Below, piece by piece: positions 9,949 through 22,764 of a DNA stretch of 64,000 nucleotides (position 1 is its first letter; the number at the start of each line of letters is the position of its first letter). The stretch lies in contig NC_056051.1 of assembly GCF_004379255.2 (NCBI RefSeq), positions 3,250,062 to 3,314,061 of the forward strand, in the 5' to 3' direction. The notes under the pieces were generated by a model. The model was not told the DNA's origin. It saw only the letters and a program-made list of their open reading frames with translations, and made no database searches. Origin of the DNA: Salvia splendens (taxonomy: Eukaryota > Streptophyta > Magnoliopsida > Lamiales > Lamiaceae). A program made the position numbers and the translations under genes.

Positions 9949-12941
9949 TGTAACAACCCGAACTTTCGTACCTTATTATTATTATTAGCCAAAAGATAAA
10001 TTATAAATAATCATTGCTTCGTTCTCAAACGAATATTTCAAATACAACTAAAACAAGAGAGAGAGAAAAAAAAAATATAAAACCAAATAAAAATTTATAA
10101 TGTCTGGCACTATTATACAAATTTATAAAATCCCTATCTAGTACAATTAGGGAAAAGTTCACGCAGCCCGTTCAACGGTCGTGCTCGTACTCCAAGAAAG
10201 TCTGGTACATCATCAGGGAAGACTATGAATGTTATTTGTTTTCCTACACCAAATTAAATGAATAAGTAAACAAGTACTCAAATAATTAAATTAATAAGCA
10301 AATAAAATAAAATTAAAAGGGAGAGGGCGGATCCTAGAGGATCAACCTTATCGGATACATTAAATGTGCATTAATGAACCTTATCATATACAATATTAAA
10401 TGTGAACCTTATCATATACAACATTAAATGTGCATTAATGGATTTGCAGTAGAAATTGACAAAATATTTGCAACATACGCCACTTGCAATCTTTTATGTA
10501 TAGATACATTTATGCAAATCACTTTCTTTCACCATAAGACATCACCATCGGATGTCATAATTTTTCCCTTCACAAAACCCCCCCCACACAAACATTTTAC
10601 TCCACATCAATCTCCCAACAAAGCTGAAGCAAGAGGAGGAAGCAAATTCGGCAGCTCTTTTTCACAATCACTTTCACCACCCACATCACAAGCGAGCTTT
10701 CCAAAGTTTCCACATAAAATAGAGGAAGGAGAGTTGCAGATAATTGTAGGATCAAGTTCCCCAATCCAACAACACTTCTTCGTCCCCACATCAAAAAGGT
10801 AACCACAAGCCTCCTTTCATTTTCTTTATGCATATACATCCATTTACAGTAGGAATGAAAGTGGAAACACACATGCTAGGCACCACCATACCACATATTA
10901 CATCTAAGACTCTCAATAACACAACAAATGCTCCAAATTTCACCAAAACTTACAAGTAGCAAGCTAAAACCAAGTTTTTCCCCAAACTGTTGAACAATAG
11001 AACTAACAAAGGACAGCTAGTAATACTTATCTTAGAAGATGAATCTGCCGGACTTCCGGCAGATTGCTTCGGCGCTCCGTCGTCAACGATGGCAGCCCAC
11101 GCTCCAAAAACGCATCCTTGCTTTCTTTCCATGAATCTAGAAATCTTGGAATGAAATTAACAAAGTCTATTATCACAAAGGTATTTAAAACCTAAATAAA
11201 TAAAAAAAAGGGGAGGGGATGAAGAAACCGATCACCTACCTGTCGGAAACGGCGTCGGCCGCCGGAGATGAGGGTCTCGACGGCGACGGCGCTGGAAGGG
11301 AGGGGAGGGCTGGTGGATACAATCCCCGCCGAGCTGAAACCTCGGCAAGAGCCGAGCATGGTCCCCGCCGAGCTGAAACCTCGGCAAGAGCCGAGCATGG
11401 TCCCCGCCGAGCTGAAACCTCGGCAAGAGCCGAGCATGGTCCCCGCCGAGCTGAAACCTCGGCCAGGGCCGAGCATGGTCCCAGCCGAGCTACAACTTCG
11501 GCATGAGCCGAGCAGGGAGTAGGAAACGACTCCGGCAGACCTACAGCCTCGGAAAGAGCCGGTCGAGGAGCAGAGTGTAGCAAGGGAGGAAGTATCCATT
11601 GCGAAGACAGGGCCGGCGAGGAACGTGAAGCCTCCGAGCCGATTCGGCGACCTTGGGGCTGTAATGCATATTGATTTGAGGTCCATTCCGAAATTAAATT
11701 ATTCCGGGCCTAAGAATGAAATGGTTAAGTAAGCTAAAATAAATAGTTGTGACCCAAATTGTTTTTTTTTTTTTTTTTTTTTTTAGGAGTAATTAGTAAA
11801 GTATAGAATATCAAATTTTTGGTTGGAATCTAACTAGCAAACGAAGTGGAAGTAAATAATGCAAGATTTGGAAATTTCGAATAATAATAATAATAATAAT
11901 AATGTTAATAATAAAGTTAAACCTTGAGATTTTATTTCTCATTTAATCAGATTAGTTTAAAACTGAATTAGTATTTATTTTTTTTTTTTTTCCTACTGTG
12001 TTGTTTCAAAAGGTTATCTCCGCAAGTAAGGTCGGAGTAAGAGATTCAAGTAAGGAAAATAAGCGATCAAGGTGAGCTTCCTTATACTTAAAATACAAAT
12101 CGTATTCTATGAAAACACGAGCACATGTTCGTGGATGTTTTAAAGATATTGTCTTGCCATAAATGTTTTGTGTATGATGCCTATCTGTTTGGCTAAGGCC
12201 AAGTGAATTATGAATGATGATATAAGTCGAATTCGGGTCCCAGTGAGGGTGGTGTCCCCGCTCGGACTAGTGTACACAAGCTCCCTCTGTCATGTTGGGC
12301 AGAGCAGGTGACCGTGGAAGGTGGCCACCTTCCCGGCACATGTATGTAAGGTGATCGTGTGAGAACACCATCTCAACGGCACAATGTAATCAGATATGGC
12401 TAAGTACAGGAAAAAGGGCCCAATGTGAATATTTTTAGTAAGCTCGGGTCTTTTCAACAACACCCCGAGTGTTACTGTGATTATGGCTTGACAATATTTT
12501 CAAATGTATATGTGTAATTGTCGGCAATGTGTTCACTGAGTACTTTTGTACTCAGCCCTGCATATATTTCTAAATGTGCAGGTTGAGCAGCGAAGTGGTG
12601 GAGGAAGTGCTATTGAGACAAGACATTTAATTCAGTCAGATTTTGACTCTCGGAGGTTCATGTCTTCATACATGGAACCGCGTTCAATTGTTTCCGTTGT
12701 GCATCTTAAAAGACTCAAGTCTATTTTGTTCAAAACTCTGATATTTTGAAATTTCTTTACAAACAATTACTCGAGTTTTCATGATCGAGTATCTTTTCTT
12801 CTGTGTATCAGCACTTGATTAGTCATGTCTCGCAGCCAATGCTTGATATTATTTCCCCCCCCCTTTCTTCCCCGCTTCTTTAATCCTCCCCTAGTCGCGA
12901 TCAACCGTGTTTTCTATCCTTAGCTAACTGCGGTCGTGACA
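9949..12941 (+). repeat. 3' LTR (2993 bp)
   Basis: Direct copy of 3839-6823. It starts TGTAACAACCCG and ends GTCGTGACA, followed by the target duplication AAATG. Differences from the 5' LTR are limited to homopolymer lengths. It carries the second copy of the 39-bp minisatellite. Confidence 0.93.
11329..11512. repeat. 39-bp minisatellite in the 3' LTR
   Basis: Same copy number and same variant order as in the 5' LTR. Reverse transcription homogenises the two LTRs at insertion, and no later change is visible. Confidence 0.85.
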
Positions 12942-13081
12942 AAATGTATCCATATTTTACACATATTATAGTATAAAAGCCCCTATTGATAATCTAAATT
13001 ACTTGTAAATTTATTTTTAAATAAAATTTTGAAAATTTAGCCCCTACTTGTATTTATTTTTGCGTCCGCCCTGACCCTAAT

Positions 13082-14327
13082 AATGGAGGGAAACATGAAA
13101 TATAAGATGTCGCTAATTAATGGATACGACTTGAATTATGGAGTAATTATTAGTGACAAAATTATTCTATAACATCCGGCAAACATGCATGAAATATTTT
13201 CGCAAGACAACCTATATTAAATAAACGAAATCATATGTGCGAGATCTCATATATATGTAAAATAATTACTACTAATTAGAGCTGACAATATGCAATAAAC
13301 TTTTGAAACCATCTATCTCAGTTTTTAGTAGCTTGATCATATAATTCCAATAATGCTCAACACCTGCTCCTTTAATCAACCACCTAATTTTGGGGGTAAT
13401 AATTTTATTTTAATTATTGAAAGAGTCACATTCACAACTGGTTGTTTATCAAAATTCCACGTCTTTGCAAATTTCATTTAAACAGCCAAATATGTACTAT
13501 AACCAATTGCTCATATACAATTTATTATTAGTCACAAACTTGTACAATAACTTCTACTGCAGACTAAAATTAGGTGAGATAAGTCAAAATAATAATTATC
13601 TATAATTAAATTAATCATAGGGTGGAGATGAAATAATTTAATCATGAGATATATCATAGTTTTTGCATTGTGAAGACAGGCCAAGAGAACCATCGTATCA
13701 TTTGTAAATTTTTAAGAATTAGTTTGATGCAGTAGTAAATAATATATATTTGGACAAATTTAATTATATGACATGCCTTCGTATAGCTATAAAAAAATGT
13801 CTATATTTGATCATAGATCTTATAATTACATTGTTCACATTACCAGAAACTTATCTTATAAGGACATAAAATTAAAGATATTATTACGTGTGTTGATTTT
13901 TTTGTTTTGAAAAATGTCAAGCGCAAGGAAGAACGCTTTTAAGTTGAGACTAATTCATTACATCTTATTTTTTAATTTTTTGGGACGTTTTTATTTGCTT
14001 CATTTAATTTTAATTAAGATATATTGAAGTCATTTTTTAAAGAATAAGTGTTATATTTAGAAACAACAATTAACATCCGTAATTAACTAAAACAAAAAGT
14101 GTATTTAGACAAACCTTTTTATTGTAGTGTCATGACGAATTTCAGTTTGCTGAATTAATGATGCAAGAACCTAAAGTTATACCGTAAAAGCAATCATTTT
14201 TCATCCGACATGAAATCATTACTCGATAGAGTACATCATCATCTTACACAGTTACATATAGTACTATTTTTTTTTCTCATTAGTTTTAAAATTACTAAAA
14301 GATTCCCATGTGTTTGGCAACCTTTAA
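13082..14327. other. Intergenic, AT-rich
   Basis: No coding frame, RNA gene or element ends that I can support. Confidence 0.5.
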
Positions 14328-15101
14328 TAGCATCGCCAATGATAATAGGCCAGCCGTATACTAGCCACAAACTATTCTTACCACATCATCAGCACTAAAA
14401 ACTCCTTCTGCCATATCATCAGGACAAACAATTGGACAAGCAATAGGCTAGCCACAATAAACAAAATTATAAAAAATAAATAATTAACAATCACACAAAA
14501 TACGTAATTAAATTTACGACACAAATACGAGAAAATTCAATAATAATATTTAAATTAAAAAAAAGTACATTAATTAAAAAAATTACATTAATTAAAAAAA
14601 ATCTAACGACGTGCAGTCCTCCGCTGATGTGCAGCTACGTGATCCCGATCAATCACTGCTCGTCGGTGGACAACGGGTGGAGGTCGAGGTACCGCCGGCT
14701 GCAAGACCCTTTGTATCAACCGGTTTATCTCGCGGGACGTATTCATTTGCCGTCCGTACTTCTCAGCATCACCACCACTACTACCACCCGCGTTACTCAT
14801 TTCACGTTGTTGCTCTTGTACAGAAATTAACATGGAGAGAAAACTCGTTAAAACAAGTGGTGCGAATAAAAATGACGTGCAAATCGCGTATATATAGTGT
14901 TTCAAAAAATTTTAAAAAAAATTGAGCTGGCCGATCGCTCGCCGATCGGGAGACTGCAATGGCGGCCAGCGCCCGAAAATCGGCGTCAGGTCGCAGATTT
15001 TTTCACCGAAATGGCGCTCGTCGGTTCCAATGGTTTGGCGAGCGGACCGGCCAGTGTCGGTAATCGGCTAGCCTGTCCGCTCGCCGCCATTGGAGATGCT
15101 C
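14328..15101 (-). mobile_element. PIF/Harbinger deletion derivative (774 bp, TSD TAA)
   Basis: Flanked by TAA (14325-14327, 15102-15104). Imperfect terminal repeats are TAGCATCGCCAATG and, inverted from the right, GAGCATCTCCAATGG. The minus strand keeps only the start of a transposase-like frame (about 14803-14603), including INRLIQRVLQ and AVIDRDHVAAHQRR. The latter corresponds to the conserved (R)(Y/A)I.R....H.R segment just before the transposase core. Everything after that is deleted. Confidence 0.68.
14603..14803 (-). pseudogene. Harbinger transposase N-terminal fragment
   Basis: The fragment starts MSNAGGSSGGDAEKYG and ends a few residues after the IDRDHVAAHQRR motif at a stop. No DDE core is present, so it cannot encode an active enzyme. 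The 100-aa frame begins further upstream, but family N-termini start near the MSNAGG methionine. Confidence 0.5.
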
Positions 15102-15104
15102 TAA

Positions 15105-16576
15105 ACTTGGGTAGAATTTAATCTTTTTACTTCAAACTTTTTGACTCAAAACAACTCATAAGTACTTCTTACAAAGTACAATAGTAGTATATGTTTTTGG
15201 GTTCAAACCGTTCCACGTTAGAGAATTAGAAAATATGCAAGCAATTTATAAATATAATCTTGCTTTGTTATTATAAGACTTTTTAGGAGTGTCTCAAATA
15301 TAGAACCGTGAGGACTTTATCCAAAATTAATAAAATCATAGTAATATGGGTTCAAGTGTGTATCATCGAACCCTCTCATTTATTAATATCTAAACATGGT
15401 CACCTATGCATTGTAACTTCTATAAAATATTTGGCTTGAACATAAGACTTGTTTAATAATATGAATTAATTATTAATATATGAACATGGTCACTTGTATC
15501 ATATTATGGTTTCATTATTAAAATATACCTGAGACATAAAAGAGAGATCTATCAATGAAATTTCATTTCGAAACTAATTATTAATAGCAAGAAGGGGAGA
15601 GTACTTATTCAAATTAATATATTTTTACTTCACAAATTCAACATTTCATAACTCTCATATGCACATAAAACTAAAGGGGACCAATTATTTACGTGGTTAG
15701 CATGTGGCACTACGTGTAAAAAGAAAAAAAGTGGATTGGGTGGAGGATCCATCACTTTCTCTCTCTTTCAACTTTTGGGATTTCAATTTAATGAATCACA
15801 CAAAGATATGATTTCTTCAATTAAACATTTTCCTAACTTACCCTAAATAGGTAATTACGGTTTTTGGGCTTCCATATGTTTCTATTTTCTTCTAGAAAAT
15901 AAAATGATATACTACTACTATTCAAGACAATCCAACGGCCAATTGACAATTAGTGGATTTAAATATTTTGTTTACATATTGATTTCGGACTCGACCCATA
16001 ATTTCGATATTAATTTAGTAGACACATAATAATAGATATATTCGATAAAGTTTCAAGTAGATTGAAAATACAAACACAATGAGCCAATATCAAATTAAAA
16101 TATTTATATTATATGAAATCCTCTCAATTAATTTCTAGAAATTTCTAATGACAATATTTTTAAAATTTTATAAATAGCAATTTATATTTCCTTTCTGAAT
16201 TTTCTGAAGGGCTGTCGGTTATTGTTGCTTTATTTTATTTACTCAAGAATCAATGTTTTCATTATTTAATGTGTTGGATTGTTGATTTGGTCAAACTGAT
16301 CAAAATAATTATTTTCGTATTCTTAGGAAAGTGAACATGTTTGGTGTTTAAACTTTAAATTTTGTAATAATAACAGCTAAAGATTCACATATATGGCTAT
16401 AAAATCGACATTTGGATCTTTCGCTTTCCTCTAAATTTACTAATCAATTACTACTACAATCTTGAGCCGTACTCGGCTAATTAATTAACATTTTATCAAA
16501 AAATAATCGCCAATAATTAATTGCATGATTTGCTCTCACTTGATTTAATTTGTTTTATTACATCATACAGCATGAT
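15105..16576. other. Intergenic, AT-rich
   Basis: No gene or element end that I can support. Confidence 0.5.
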
Positions 16577-16770
16577 TAAGACCATCCACAACGCGTCTCG
16601 CGCCGGGCTCGCGTCTCGTCTCGGAGAGACGAGACCCCCGCGAGACGCATTGCAGCGGCCATCTCGTCTCCAGCTCGCGACCGTCTCGTCGCGTAGCTCG
16701 TCTCGGAGAGACACGAGACGAGCTGTCTCGCCACGCGCCCGAGACACGTGGCACGTCCCCATGCGTGCGT

Positions 16771-16802
16771 GACGCCCACTCGCTGGCCCGCGAGTGGGCG
16801 TC
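16771..16802. repeat. Subterminal hairpin, perfect 13-bp arms, 6-nt loop
   Basis: GACGCCCACTCGC and its exact inverse surround TGGCCC. The same hairpin core with the same 6-nt loop recurs at 27453-27478, 50955-50978 and 63719-63742. Confidence 0.85.
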
Positions 16803-16874
16803 GTCACTGATGACGCAATAATTCATTTTTTTTTAAAAAAAATCGATTTTTAATAAAAAAATTTTTTTTTTTCA

Positions 16875-16892
16875 AACGGTAATATTACCGTT
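16875..16892. promoter_or_regulatory. 18-bp palindrome upstream of the element TATA box
   Basis: AACGGTAATATTACCGTT is a perfect palindrome about 43 bp upstream of TATAAATA. An identical copy lies at 27372-27389, in the same relation to the TATA box of the 26.1-kb element. Confidence 0.7.
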
Positions 16893-17037
16893 AAATATTT
16901 ATTTTCATTTTTTAAATTTTTAATTTTTTTACTCTATAAATAATTCTATTCCATACTCATTTCAAACACAAACACACATCTATTCCTCTCAAATCCTCTC
17001 TATCACTCCAATTTCCATCTTCAATCAACTCAAACAA

Positions 17038-17293
17038 ATGGATCCTTTTGAGCAAATGCGCCAATTAATGGAACAACATGATTGTCCGAGACGAAGGACC
17101 CGATGCCGGAAATTGGTTCGACCCCGAATCCCCCGGAAGCTCAACCGCAAGTAGTCCGCCGCGAAGTGGAGCGCATCCATCTATACAAGAACGGTTGGCT
17201 ATTCGGGCAAGGACACGCGACTCTAGCGCCCACACCCAACTCCAAGAGGATCTAATTGAGCACATTTGGGAAAACTTTGGCGGAGAAGATTAA
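17038..17293 (+). pseudogene. Harbinger transposase with the entire catalytic core deleted
   Basis: The start MDPFEQMRQLMEQ matches the N-terminus of the 61.9-63.9 kb transposase (MDPFEQMRRIMEE). Then, near 17072, the sequence jumps to the extreme C-terminus in a shifted frame: DEGPDAGNWFDPESPG through HIWENFGGED to the stop at 17291-17293. The first and last parts therefore do not share a frame, and no DDE residue remains. Confidence 0.8.
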
Positions 17294-18107
17294 ATTATGT
17301 CATTTTTATTTTTTTAGAATTTTAATTATGTCTTCGTTTTTTTTAATGTTAAGTTGTAATATTGTTTTAATTTTAATAAAGTGTGTTTGTTTAAATTGAA
17401 TTGGGTTTTAAAAAAAATTATAAATTAAATTGAATGAATAGTAATTAAGAGACGGTATAGAGACGGTTAAGAGACGGAGCGTTGCAGGTTCCGTCTCTTA
17501 GTTAAGAGATGGAGGAAAAAAGGACAGTGGGGCCCTCAAATAGTGCTCAAATAGTAGTTAAGAGACGGTTTAAGAGACGGTATAGAGACAGCGTTGTGGA
17601 TGGCCTAATGCTCTAATGGAGCATGCTACTTTTTTGTGTTGTTATATGTATTTATGAAAAATAAATTTAGAAACAATTACCGTTGACTTATTTGATTCGT
17701 TTTGCTAAAGATGATAGTATTGCACTTTGTCGTTTGCTAGTGAATCTCATTTTAGCTTCCCTTTCTAGAAGTAGTAATCTAGACTCTAGCTAGTGAATCT
17801 CATTTTATTTTCCATTTTTAGAATAATAATCAAGACTCTAGCATATAAGTCGTCTAGTCATCTACATATGTAGATATAAAATTTGTCAATCTATCTCAGA
17901 TACGAGATAATACGATTCCCGGTGATGCAAGGGTGAAGCCTCGGGGCGTGGGAGGTTGCTCTCCGTAGGGTTGGCTAAAAACGCTATGATAGTCCTCACT
18001 AGCTAGTTCCTTCATTCTAAAATTATAATTTTATCTCTTATTAAAGGAAAAAAAATTATATTTGACGTTTGTTCACTTCGTGCAGCAAACTGGATCTTAT
18101 GTTCTAA

Positions 18108-19680
18108 GAGCATCCACAGTGGGGCGGACGATGACACATCCATCGTCCGCGCCCTATGCTTCGTCCCCGGACGATATGCCTTCGACCAGGCATCGACCGC
18201 GGTATCGTCCGCCACACTGCGGGCGAGGCGGACGATACCGCGGACGATGCAACGCGTTTTCTTTTTTTTTTTTAATTCTTCAAAATTTATATATATACAC
18301 CACAACTTCCTTTCACTCTTCCATTCACTCTTCCATTCTCTATTTACACTATAAAATGAATCCCGGTGATTACCCAAGTCCGAATAGTCCGATGTTCGGT
18401 GGTGGTGCACGGTGGCCGGGTACAGACCCTGATGAATACCGGTCCTTTGACTCCAACACCCAGTACGATCCCGATTTCAGTACGGATTCGTACGGGCTGT
18501 CAGATACGGAGCCGTCTCTCACCCGCGCCCCTGCCCCACCCCGCCGCCGCCGCCTCGGGCTCCGCCACCAAGAAGAAGCTAAACAGGCAAAAGGCCCAGA
18601 AGTTGCCGCTTTCGGAGAAGAATGAAGAGTTCGTCCAGGGAGGACGAACTACAACCTGGATGAAACCATCGTCTTGACGAGGTGTTGGATTGATATTTCA
18701 GAGGACCCGGTGTTTGCCAACAACCAAAAGCAAATAGCGTACTGGGAGCGCATCGCTGATCGCTACAACGAGGCCAAGCCGCCGGCCGCCTACAAGCTCC
18801 ATACGGAGCAGCTCCGCAAGCACTAGGATCAGGTGAAGAAGCAGGTCAATTTGTTCTCGGTGGAGAACGAGAAGTGCTTGAGGGAGTAGGGTAGCGGCGA
18901 GAGTTTGACTGATGTGCGCGATAGAGCGCTTGCGTCGTACATTTCATTGTACGGCAATTTCAAGCATTACAACTTCTTGCTCCTCTTGAAGGACAAGCAG
19001 AAGTTTCAAGGAGGGATTATGCCTCTATCGGCTGCGGCGAAGAGGGCGAAGAACACCGCCGCCGGTGATTATACGAGCAGCGACAGCGGCGTACCTCGAT
19101 GGATCTCAACCAGCCGATGTACGAGGATGAGAGTTCCGGCACACCGATGTCCTATCGGCGTCCCATTGGCAGCAAGGCTGCCGAGAACAAGGGCAAGGCG
19201 AAGGCGACATCCTCACAGGCCGCGGCCCCGACCCCGGCCCCGACTTCGGCTGCGGGACATGCCTACGCAGAGTTGGTGGCAGCCGCCAACCGGAGGACGT
19301 TGTTGGACATGCACCACACCCTCATGCAGTGCGAGGACCCGGACAAAGCCGAATACCTCAAGTAGATGATCGATGATCTGCGCCGCAAGATGGGAATGAT
19401 GTAGAGTATGCTCTTCCTATTATCTGTTGTGAACTTGTTTTTTATTTCTAACTCTTGTAACTTTTTTAATTAGTAATGTAGGATTTGCCTTTCATCGTGG
19501 TGCTTTTTTTTATAATTTCGCATGACATATTTGAAAACATAAAAAATTAATTAACAAAATAGTAGTTAAAACTATAGGGCAGATTTTAGGGCGTCCCACT
19601 GCAGGTGGAAGGGTGAGATGATAAAATGATGATGTAGCAGGGCATAGGGCGCCCCCTATAGTTATAGTCCGTGGGTGCTC
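18108..19680 (+). mobile_element. PIF/Harbinger-type element carrying only a decayed ORF1 (1573 bp, TSD TAA)
   Basis: Flanked by TAA (18105-18107, 19681-19683). The ends are GAGCATCCACAGTGGG and, inverted from the right, GAGCACCCACGGACTA. The element contains a pseudogene of the SANT/Myb-like accessory protein and no transposase. Confidence 0.78.
18357..19402 (+). pseudogene. Harbinger ORF1 (SANT/trihelix-like, NAM-associated type) pseudogene
   Basis: The first frame (MNPGDYPSPNSPMFGGG) is shifted in the GC-rich Pro/Arg segment near 18550-18630. The sequence then continues as TRCWIDISEDPVFANNQK, the SANT-like helix region of plant PIF ORF1 proteins. In-frame TAG codons occur at 18824-18826 and 18887-18889, where Trp (TGG) is expected. 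A further shift near 19090 leads into the conserved C-terminal leucine-rich part (AYAELVAAANRRTLLDMHH), with a TAG at 19363-19365 before MIDDLRRKMGMM. In active systems this protein binds DNA and partners with the transposase. Confidence 0.72.
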
Positions 19681-19683
19681 TAA

Positions 19684-20920
19684 GTCTGCTACTACTGGAA
19701 TGACATGCTACATTGATAGTGTACTAATTAAGAATGTATATAATTTTATATTCCGATAACACTATCAACAAATAGTGAACAAGTTAATAAAATTTAACAA
19801 TTTATTCACCTTAATAATAAAAACAGATACTACTACTAGTTTACAATTGGTAAAAAAGATAACAAGATAGTCAATTGATGGATATACACACACACTAATT
19901 AAAGCTTAAATCATATCCCTATAATTTAATTTTTTAAATTAAACGTGCATACATGATCTAATAGCGTTGACTATTGATGTATCCATATAAAAATAATGAA
20001 CGAACGTGCAATTATTCCAATGTAAAAAACAACAGTTACACATTTTCTTTCGTTTATACACGATCATGTTTAGTCTTCCTTTTGTCCTTTCCTTTTTAAC
20101 TATTCACTCATAAATTTCTTACTGTTAAATAAATTACTAATAGTCTTAATCTACTATTTTTAATTCCTAATTAAAAAGATAGTTCAGTGACTCCTCTTAA
20201 CAAGCAATCTTTTGGAATTTGGATCGATTAATAGAAGTTTCCTCGTCATTACATTTACATCACCTTGTTTATTAATTATTATATCCACAATTAATTAGGT
20301 AGCCTATTACGTCCACATATAAAATAAGCTTTGTCAGCTGCGGAAAATTTACACATAAATTCCAAATTTGCCTCACGCAGTCAAGATCCTTTCACATTGG
20401 AAGACTTAATTACCAATATATTAGGTGGAAAATGGTAATTTAAAGATTTATAAAATTTATCGTACAAAGAAAGATTGTAAAAGTGAATTTCGAATTTTTA
20501 ATCTGCTATTAGGTACAAGATATTTGTATATTAATATTATGATTAGTCAAGCATAGTATATGTACGGTGATTATTATAAGCATTATTAAATGAATTAAGC
20601 TTAAAATTAAGTATTATATTGTGGGAGTGAGAAGCTCTGATTTGGTCTACACCTAATCTGTGTAGTTGGGAATCTTGAATTATATTAATGAGATGGGTTT
20701 TTAATATGTTGTTGTTATCTTAGTTAAATCGAATGCCACGTGAAAATGTCATAATAGAATATTAACCGTCATTCAAGGGTCTAAGCAACCATGAATCCAT
20801 TGGAACTAAATTATTAGCTAACTACTTAGTGATTACTATTAAATTTACTACATCTCATGAAATGAGAGATGGACACATTCAACTTTATGACGATTATTTT
20901 TACTGTAACGTTTTGAATAA
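19684..20920. other. Intergenic, AT-rich
   Basis: No supported gene. Confidence 0.5.
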
Positions 20921-20922
20921 TA

Positions 20923-21175
20923 CTCCCTCCCCGTCCCATAAAAATATATGCGGATGAGATGGCACGAGAATTAAGACAAAATTAGTAAAGTAAGATAGAT
21001 GAGGAGAATGATATGGTAAAGTAAGAGATGGGAGAGAATGATAGTTAAAGTAGAGTTAGTGGATAATGAGATCTACATTATTAAATTGAGATGACTTTTC
21101 AAAAGTGGAATACACCTATTTTTGAGGGACGGACGAAAATGGAAAATGCACATATATTTATGGGACGGAGGGGAA
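20923..21175. mobile_element. Stowaway-like MITE
   Basis: TIRs are CTCCCTCCCCGTCCCATA and its near-inverse, flanked by TA. No coding capacity. Confidence 0.8.
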
Positions 21176-21177
21176 TA

Positions 21178-22762
21178 TAGTATTTGATTATGTTCCTTAA
21201 ATGATTTAGTAGTTTTACCCACTAGATTGTTGGATTCATCCATACTTAAAATGCATAACACCCATTTATAAATGTAATTTTTTTTTTACTCATTTAGAAA
21301 ATATAGTTGCTAAATTCACCTAGTTTGAGAATTCTGATCAAGATAATTATATGCACAAAACTAAAATTTAGGGTAAAACTCATGTCATATAATCTAACTT
21401 CATTAATGATTTCTTTGTCCAAATTCATAAAAGACGGCTAGGAATATAGATGTAATTTACATATAGACTCTTTAATGCTTTATAATTTAATTAACCACCT
21501 CAAGATATTACTTTATTTTCCTGAGAGTGTTATTTATAAATTATTACTCTTCATATATATGGTCTTGAGCTCAAACTTTCACTTACGATTGAAGTTTGTA
21601 TACCATCTGATCGAATCACTAGCTATTTAATCGGACACTATACTAATTTTCTTCTTAATATCAGCCTCATATTTTAAAATGAGACCATTCAACTAAATGC
21701 ACAAAATTTGGCAAATTTTGATTTTGTACATGAGCTAGAAATCCGACTTCAAATACACAATTTTTCAATTGGTGAAAGGTCGTGTATTTCAGTATTTGGA
21801 CATAGTCAATCATTTAAAATTCACCGTAACCTATATTAATAGTGCATTAATTCACTAATCAAATTTTTAAACAAAAAAAAAATACTCCACATACACATTC
21901 TCAATTTCCATCCAGAAAGAAACAAGATTTTATGTAATAAGAAAAGAAAGAAAGAACATACTCCATATTTAAATATTTAATACTGACATAAGTGGATTTA
22001 GTTTGATCATTTTTATAAAAAATTTAATTTATGTAGGTCGTACCAAAAAACTGATAATAACCCAATAAAAATGTAAACATACTATTGAATCAAAGGATAC
22101 ATGAAAAGAATAAAGCAAACAAGCAATAAAGAAAGGAAAAGCAGTAAAGGAGATAGTGATACACCTACAAAATGTTTTTCTATAAAAAAAACACTCTACT
22201 TTCACTTTTTCTAATATTAATGAAGGATAAATTAGTGCCATATAAAGAAGCTAAAAGACATTATATAATTAATCATAGAAAAAAGGCACCACTAAAACAA
22301 TTTTCTAGAAAAAAACCAGTTTTGGTGACTTTTATTACTTCCAATCTTGGTTAATTCATTATGCATATACAATGTCTTAATTGTTTTATATGCAACACAA
22401 TACTACCATTACATAAAGCTATATATGTATAAATTGGAAAATTGCAATAAACATCTCAATGATGATTCGATTTTCCTGATGAAAGAATCTCATGTAGCCA
22501 TTGAAATAGTTGGCAGAGTAATAAAGTGTGATATTTGATGCAACTTACTAATAAAACAAGAACAAAAGAACAAAGAATCATAGGTATAAAAAAGTTATTT
22601 AATATCTACTATGATATCTACATTTTCACTCATTATTCCATGGAGAAAGCTCCTGCAAATATGAATAGAACATGGGACAAACCGTTTGGTCCCCAACCCA
22701 ATATATTTACTTAAATACCACATGTAATTTTCAAAGTGTTTTCTTTTTCTTCGGATAATATA
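21178..22762. other. Intergenic, AT-rich
   Basis: No supported gene or RNA. Confidence 0.5.
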
Positions 22763-22764
22763 TA

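Larger units (their letters stand above)
3839..12941 (+). mobile_element. Nonautonomous chromovirus-type Ty3/gypsy LTR retrotransposon (Tekay/Del-like), intact insertion with TSD AAATG
   Basis: The element is bounded by two ~2.99-kb LTRs and flanked by identical 5-bp duplications AAATG (3834-3838, 12942-12946). A tRNA-Met-type primer site follows the 5' LTR, and a polypurine tract precedes the 3' LTR. Only the end of integrase and the chromodomain remain of pol. Gag, protease, RT, RNase H and the integrase core are absent from the 3.1-kb interior. Long LTRs plus a chromodomain suggest the Tekay/Del lineage (inferred). Near-identical LTRs mean a recent insertion, presumably mobilised in trans by an autonomous relative. 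Confidence 0.9.
3748..13073. mobile_element. hAT-type MITE (about 218 bp), split by a nested LTR retrotransposon
   Basis: The left end CAGGGGCGGACCTA and the right end (inverted CAGGGCGGACGCAA) are imperfect TIRs. They are flanked by a perfect 8-bp duplication ACCCTAAT at 3740-3747 and 13074-13081. An 8-bp TSD and CAGGG(C/G)CGG ends are hAT hallmarks. Removing the nested element (3839-12941 plus one AAATG copy) leaves 91 + 127 bp with no coding capacity. A hAT transposase acting in trans must have placed it. Confidence 0.85.
16580..17605 (+). mobile_element. PIF/Harbinger internal-deletion derivative (1026 bp, TSD TAA)
   Basis: The TIRs share CCATCCACAACGC and are flanked by TAA (16577-16579, 17606-17608). 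The 5' region holds a GC-rich hairpin (16771-16802), the palindrome ACGGTAATATTACCGT (16876-16891) and a TATA box (TATAAATA from 16935). The remaining coding sequence joins the first ~12 residues of a transposase to its last ~70 residues. Confidence 0.85.

Noticed and set aside
16876..16891. TAATATTAC inside the palindrome, the geminivirus origin nonanucleotide
   Set aside because: It lies in a plant transposon promoter region, has no GC-rich stem of the viral kind, no iterons and no Rep-like gene nearby. The palindrome alone generates the match.
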